Source: Actinoallomurus purpureus (GTDB lineage Bacteria > Actinomycetota > Actinomycetes > Streptosporangiales > Streptosporangiaceae). From it: a stretch of 64,000 bases of DNA. The translations under genes were made by a program, and so were the position numbers. Each line of letters begins with the position of its first letter. Position 1 is the stretch's first letter. The notes under the pieces were generated by a model. It was not told the origin of the DNA, did no database searches, and saw only the letters and a list, made by a program, of their open reading frames with translations. The stretch is taken from NCBI RefSeq assembly GCF_024055795.1, contig NZ_JAMXMY010000036.1, positions 1 to 64,000 of the forward strand, read 5' to 3'. Below, piece by piece: positions 60,433-64,000 of this stretch.

Positions 60433-61635
60433 TTACGCCTGGACCACGACGGCCCGCGCCATGCGCCGCAGCTCCGGGGTCAGGTTCCCGACGTCGACGA
60501 CCACGTCGCTCACGACCGAACAGGCCGGCCCGTCGGGCGAGAAGGACGAGGCGCACAGGCTCTCGGCCGCCCGCAGGGTCGCCTCCGCGGCCCGCAGATC
60601 ACGGATCTCCGTCTGCGCCCGCGCGACGTCGATCAGATGGCGGCCGTACGACGTCCTCGACAGCTCATCGCCGTGCACCGCGCCGGCCGACCGCAGCGCC
60701 AGCCCGGGCTCGTGCAGCATCGCGTAGGCGTGCGTCGCCTCCGTCGCGATCCGGGACGGGCCGAAGCCGACGTGATAGTCGACGCGGTCATGGCCGAACC
60801 GGCGCGCGGCCGATCCGGCGAGTCCGAGGTACTCGGTCGTTCGCGCGGCGCGGTCCCCCGCGCTCGCCGCGGCGATGGCGGCCAGCATGAGGCCGCCCCA
60901 CACCGTCAGGTCGCGGAGCGCGGCCCCGCTCATCGAGGGCTCGGTGCTCTCGGCGATCCACACCGCGTGTTCCTCCGACGCCCGGGCGCGGCCCTCGCGG
61001 AGGAGGGTCCACGAGTAGGCGCCGTGAAGCGTCTCCCACTCGAGCTCGTCGCCGCCGCCCTCGGCCGCTCGGATCGCGTTCTCCGTCGCGCGTTCGGCGA
61101 GGTCGTACCTGTCGTAGTGCACGAAGAGGCGCGCGGCGAGCTGATGGGCCTCGGCGAGCGGTCCGGCCGCCCTGGCCCCGAGCTCGCCGGACGCGAGGCG
61201 GGCCTCACCGATCAGGCCCGGGAGGGCGCCGGCGAGGCGGGTCATGTTCCCCGACCGGTAGTCGCGCCAGGCGGCGTCGACGGCGGCGTTCAGCTCAGCG
61301 AGGTCGGGGGCCTCACCCGCGTCATCGGCGTCCACGCCGGGCATCGAGTCGGCCGACACGACCACGTCACGGACGTTCTGGACGTCGTCGCGAGCGGTCC
61401 GGTCGTCGTCGCGCTCCTCAGGCCGCCGCCTGCCGAGCAGCCGTGAGACGCCGACGCCCAGCGCGTCGGCGAGTCTCGTGAGCGCCGTGAAACGCGCCGT
61501 CTGCCGGTGGCCGTGCTCGAGCTTCTCGATCAGGTCGACGCTCACCCCGGAGTCATCCGCGAGCTCGTGCCGGGTCATGGCGCGCCCGTCGCGGAGCGAC
61601 CTGAGCCGGTCACCGATGTTGTCAGGCTGGGACAC
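60433..61635 (-). CDS. XRE-type regulator with TPR-like C-terminal domain
   Basis: A 400-residue protein. A lambda-repressor-type HTH occupies residues about 8-65 (IGDRLRSLRDGRAMTRHELADDSGVSVDLIEKLEHG). A charged linker (RRRPEERDDD) follows, then about 280 residues of helical, Ala-rich repeats resembling the TPR-like domains of actinomycete XRE regulators. GTG 61635 starts just before the HTH. ATG 61728 would add 31 non-conserved residues. Conserved as a class in Streptomyces, target unknown. It lies between pdxT and pdxS. Confidence 0.82.
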   Translation of the reverse strand: MSQPDNIGDRLRSLRDGRAMTRHELADDSGVSVDLIEKLEHGHRQTARFTALTRLADALGVGVSRLLGRRRPEERDDDRTARDDVQNVRDVVVSADSMPGVDADDAGEAPDLAELNAAVDAAWRDYRSGNMTRLAGALPGLIGEARLASGELGARAAGPLAEAHQLAARLFVHYDRYDLAERATENAIRAAEGGGDELEWETLHGAYSWTLLREGRARASEEHAVWIAESTEPSMSGAALRDLTVWGGLMLAAIAAASAGDRAARTTEYLGLAGSAARRFGHDRVDYHVGFGPSRIATEATHAYAMLHEPGLALRSAGAVHGDELSRTSYGRHLIDVARAQTEIRDLRAAEATLRAAESLCASSFSPDGPACSVVSDVVVDVGNLTPELRRMARAVVVQA

Positions 61636-61760
61636 TGTGCTGCACCCCCTGTGCCGCGCTGCGCTCCCCTGCGAAGCTGATTTCAGGCTACGACCGAACT
61701 GTCCACGCAGGACATCCTTAAACCGCATATCGACCGGAGAACCACGGGCGTCAAGGACGG

Positions 61761-62405
61761 TCAGTGAGCGTTTCCGCCCAGCCTGGTCAGCGAACGGATC
61801 TTGAACCGGCGGACCGAGAGCTCCAGGGGCAGGAAACCGTCCCTGCCGCGCTCGGTGAGGCCCCGGCCGAGCAGGTGCTCGCGGGCCAGCGCCAGGCCGT
61901 ACTGCTCGTAGTCGAACGGCAGGGGGACGTCGGGCGCGCCCTCGTCGATCGCCTTCCAGAAGGGCGCCTCCGCCGGGAGCCGCTCGCCGAGGTCGACGAC
62001 GACGCCGTCCTCCACGGTGACGAACACGTCTCGCTGCGGGCGGTCGCGTTCGTACCACCGGAACCAGCACCCGGACACCACGCTGTGCAGGACCAGCACA
62101 CCGCAGGTGGCGCCGGGCAACGCCGCCGCGATCTGGTCGGCGAGCCTGCGGGCCTCGTCGTCGACGCCGTAGAGCCGGCGGTCGCACACGATCAGCGCGT
62201 CGCCGTACGCGCCGACGAAGAGCTCGTCCTCGTACGGCCAGAGCGCGAAGTCCAGAACCGTGTCGCCGCTCTCGACGATCGCCGACTCCGGGTAGAGGCG
62301 CCGCGCCAGGTCGGCGGCGGCGTCCAGGTCCGGGATCAGGCCCTGCCGGAAGGCGCCGGCCGGATCGTCAATGCTCGCGCACGCCAGCGCGATAGACCAC
62401 GCCAT
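61761..62405 (-). CDS. uncharacterised protein (possibly DUF6928-like)
   Basis: A 214-residue soluble protein: WSIALACASIDDPAGAFRQG, then ADLARRLYPESAIV, LFVGAYGDALIVCDRRLYG and LVLHSVVSGCWFRWYERD. The pattern of an early VDDP-like loop, a LYP segment and a G-A-Y-G-D-x-x-I-V-C strand recalls the DUF6928 family of actinomycetes, but I am not certain. ATG 62405 has GGAGG 11 bases upstream. A GTG ten codons earlier is possible. No catalytic motif is evident. Confidence 0.72.
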   Translation of the reverse strand: MAWSIALACASIDDPAGAFRQGLIPDLDAAADLARRLYPESAIVESGDTVLDFALWPYEDELFVGAYGDALIVCDRRLYGVDDEARRLADQIAAALPGATCGVLVLHSVVSGCWFRWYERDRPQRDVFVTVEDGVVVDLGERLPAEAPFWKAIDEGAPDVPLPFDYEQYGLALAREHLLGRGLTERGRDGFLPLELSVRRFKIRSLTRLGGNAH

Positions 62406-62498
62406 GGGTTTCGTCCCCTCCTGCGGCCGCTGCACCGGTCCGCCCGCGGAAGCGCCACACCGCCGGACCCACGACAGGGTAGCCCGCCCGCGCCGGAC

Positions 62499-62530
62499 TG
62501 GGGAGGCCCCGATCGTTCGGGGCCCTCCCC
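62499..62530 (-). terminator. hairpin terminator after pdxS
   Basis: GGCCCCGA (62505-62512) pairs with TCGGGGCC (62517-62524) around a four-base loop. Flanking GGGGAG and CTCCCC extend the stem with a bulge. It lies about 45 bases past the pdxS stop and separates it from the next gene. Confidence 0.7.
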
Positions 62531-62575
62531 GGGCCGGCCGGTCGACCCGGACGGCGGGGCGAGGTCCTGCCCCTC

Positions 62576-63493
62576 CTACCAGCCGCGCCCGGCAAGACGG
62601 TCGGACTCCGACAGCGTCGAGACATTGATGCCGACCATCGCCTCGCCGAGCCCGCGGGAGACCTTGGCGATGACGTCGGGGTCGTCGTAGAAGGTGGTGG
62701 CCTTCACGATCGCCTCCGCGCGCTTGGCCGGGTCACCGGACTTGAAGATGCCCGAGCCGACGAACACGCCCTCGGCGCCCAGCTGCATCATCATCGCGGC
62801 GTCCGCCGGGGTGGCGATGCCGCCCGCGGTGAACAGCACGACGGGCAGCTTGCCGGCCGCAGCAACCTCCTTGACCAGCTCGTACGGGGCCTGCAGCTCC
62901 TTGGCCGCCACGAAGAGCTCGTCCTCGGGCAGGGCGCCGAGACGCCGGATGTCCTGGCGCAGCCGACGCATGTGGGTCGTGGCGTTGGACACGTCACCGG
63001 TGCCGGCCTCGCCCTTGGAGCGGATCATGGCCGCGCCCTCGGTGATGCGGCGGAGCGCCTCGCCGAGGTTGGTGGCGCCGCAGACGAACGGAACGGTGAA
63101 CGCCCACTTGTCGATGTGGTTCTCATAGTCCGCCGGGGTCAGGACCTCGGACTCGTCGATGTAGTCGACACCGAGCGCCTGCAGGACCTGGGCCTCGACG
63201 AAGTGCCCGATGCGCGCCTTGGCCATGACCGGGACCGACACGGCGCTGATGATGCCCTCGATCATGTCCGGGTCGCTCATCCGGGAGACGCCGCCCTCGG
63301 CCCGGATGTCGGCGGGCACGCGCTCCAGCGCCATGACCGCGACGGCACCGGCGTCCTCGGCGATCTTCGCCTGATCCGGGGTGACGACATCCATGATCAC
63401 GCCGCCCTTGAGCATCTCCGCCATGCCCCGCTTGACGCGGGCGGTGCCGGTCTCCGGAGTGGCAGTGGACTGGGCGGGGGTGGCAGTGGACAC
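62576..63493 (-). CDS. pdxS: pyridoxal 5'-phosphate synthase synthase subunit
   Basis: A 305-residue TIM-barrel enzyme that builds PLP from ribose 5-phosphate, glyceraldehyde 3-phosphate and PdxT-derived ammonia. It opens with a short Thr/Ala tail, then [17 protein letters not shown] with the first catalytic lysine-bearing strand region. Next come [33 protein letters not shown], and [20 protein letters not shown] with the phosphate-site glycines. ATG 63493. It has its own terminator and is not adjacent to pdxT. Confidence 0.96.
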   Translation of the reverse strand: MSTATPAQSTATPETGTARVKRGMAEMLKGGVIMDVVTPDQAKIAEDAGAVAVMALERVPADIRAEGGVSRMSDPDMIEGIISAVSVPVMAKARIGHFVEAQVLQALGVDYIDESEVLTPADYENHIDKWAFTVPFVCGATNLGEALRRITEGAAMIRSKGEAGTGDVSNATTHMRRLRQDIRRLGALPEDELFVAAKELQAPYELVKEVAAAGKLPVVLFTAGGIATPADAAMMMQLGAEGVFVGSGIFKSGDPAKRAEAIVKATTFYDDPDVIAKVSRGLGEAMVGINVSTLSESDRLAGRGW

Positions 63494-63606
63494 GGGCTAC
63501 CTCTTCGGAGAATCGATCACGCTTGTCGCTCTCCATGGTAGTTCGAGGTGGGGACGGGTTTCGCCCGGCCGCCCGCTCCATCGGCCGAGGCCCGGCCGCG
63601 CCGGAT

Positions 63607-64000
63607 TCAGGGGGTGACCGGACGGCCCGCGTTGACGAAGAGCACCCACACCTGGCCCGGCGCGAAGGTCATCGGCCGTCCCGACGGGGTGGTGTAGGTG
63701 GTCCCCTGGCCCTCGGACGCGCGGGACCAGCGGGCGTCGTAGGCCTTGCCGTCGCGCAGCACCGTCGCGGTGCCGGTGCCCACCGTCCGCACCAGAGGCG
63801 TGTAGTTGCCCAGGAAGTCGTGGAACGGCGACCGTGTGGTGCGGACCCGCTGGATCACGATCGTCTGACCGCCCAGCTGCCCGCCCTCCGCGGCGCGGTC
63901 CGGTCGGCCGTCCTGCGACGCGAGCCAGCGGTGTTCCTTCGCCGACCAGCGGAACACGAACGACGTCGCCGGGTAGCGCGCGGTGAAGGACGTCGTCGCC
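63607..64000 (-). CDS. DUF3048-domain protein, C-terminal part (cut by window edge)
   Basis: The last about 130 codons of a gene whose start lies beyond the right edge. The visible part has FRWSAKEHRWLASQDGR, TIVIQRVRTTRSPFHDF, VRTVGTGTATVLRDGKAYDA and a final TFAPGQVWVLFVN. This matches the C-terminal domain of YerB/DUF3048 lipoproteins. The frame remains open to base 64000. Probably a secreted or surface protein, with the N-terminal signal not visible. Confidence 0.82.
   Translation of the reverse strand, partial: ATTSFTARYPATSFVFRWSAKEHRWLASQDGRPDRAAEGGQLGGQTIVIQRVRTTRSPFHDFLGNYTPLVRTVGTGTATVLRDGKAYDARWSRASEGQGTTYTTPSGRPMTFAPGQVWVLFVNAGRPVTP

Overview
The window is a stretch of actinomycete chromosome. 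It is very GC rich, GTG starts are frequent, translational coupling through ATGA, GTGA or TGATG overlaps is pervasive, and the gene order matches Streptomyces and other mycelial actinobacteria. Two syntenic blocks carry this inference: infC-rpmI-rplT-trmH-kinase-pheS-pheT-argCJBDR-argG-argH, and yajC-secD-secF-apt-relA-hisS-aspS-rarA-alaS-ruvX-mltG-aroE. Eis-type acetyltransferase, WhiJ-like XRE/DUF397 genes, a DUF349 protein and a CYTH-CHAD protein fit the same picture. I would guess a Streptosporangiales or related genus rather than Streptomyces itself, but I cannot name it from sequence alone.

Layout. Bases 1-518 are the upstream region of an rRNA operon that runs leftwards out of the window. 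Bases 519-10517 hold tyrS, a 3-methyladenine glycosylase and an arginine operon (argC-argJ-argB-argD-argR-argG-argH, no argF) with an ARG-box palindrome in front of argC. Bases 10631-16731 are an accessory block: a lipoprotein, a thioredoxin-reductase-like/methyltransferase fusion, a CYTH-CHAD protein and a Tat-exported phospholipase C. Bases 16883-27013 carry pheT, pheS, a PAS histidine kinase, a STAS protein, a TauE-type exporter, a TrmH-family rRNA methylase, rplT, rpmI, infC (probable AUC start) and an RlmA-type methylase. A PadR regulator with a membrane partner (27093-28381) follows. Then come aroE, mltG, ruvX, alaS, two small membrane proteins and rarA (28376-35510).

Bases 35.5-40.2 kb break the conserved order between rarA and aspS. 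Here lie a C-terminal scrap of a PAP2-type phosphatase, three GNAT acetyltransferases, a frameshifted anti-sigma-type ATPase, a 92-residue protein of unknown function, an XRE/DUF5753 regulator and two decayed DUF397 genes. Core synteny resumes with aspS, hisS, a metallo-hydrolase, a cyclophilin, a DUF349 protein, relA, pbpA, apt, secF, secD, yajC, ruvB, ruvA, ruvC, an Eis-like acetyltransferase, a YebC protein, pdxT, an XRE/TPR-like regulator, a small uncharacterised protein, pdxS and the C-terminal end of a DUF3048 protein at the right edge.

Functionally the window is mostly housekeeping: translation (five aminoacyl-tRNA synthetases, IF3, L20, L35, rRNA methylases), arginine and vitamin B6 synthesis, protein export, Holliday-junction processing and the stringent response. 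Convergent gene pairs are separated by unusually long perfect inverted repeats. Several genes carry in-frame minisatellites (relA, secD, ruvB), and two genes (trmH family, relA) are followed by degenerate tandem copies of their own 3' ends. The most interesting unexplained items are the TrxR-methyltransferase fusion, the decaying WhiJ-like cluster, a 62-codon frame coupled at both ends between ruvA and ruvB, and a 40-codon upstream frame that duplicates the start of the DUF349 gene.
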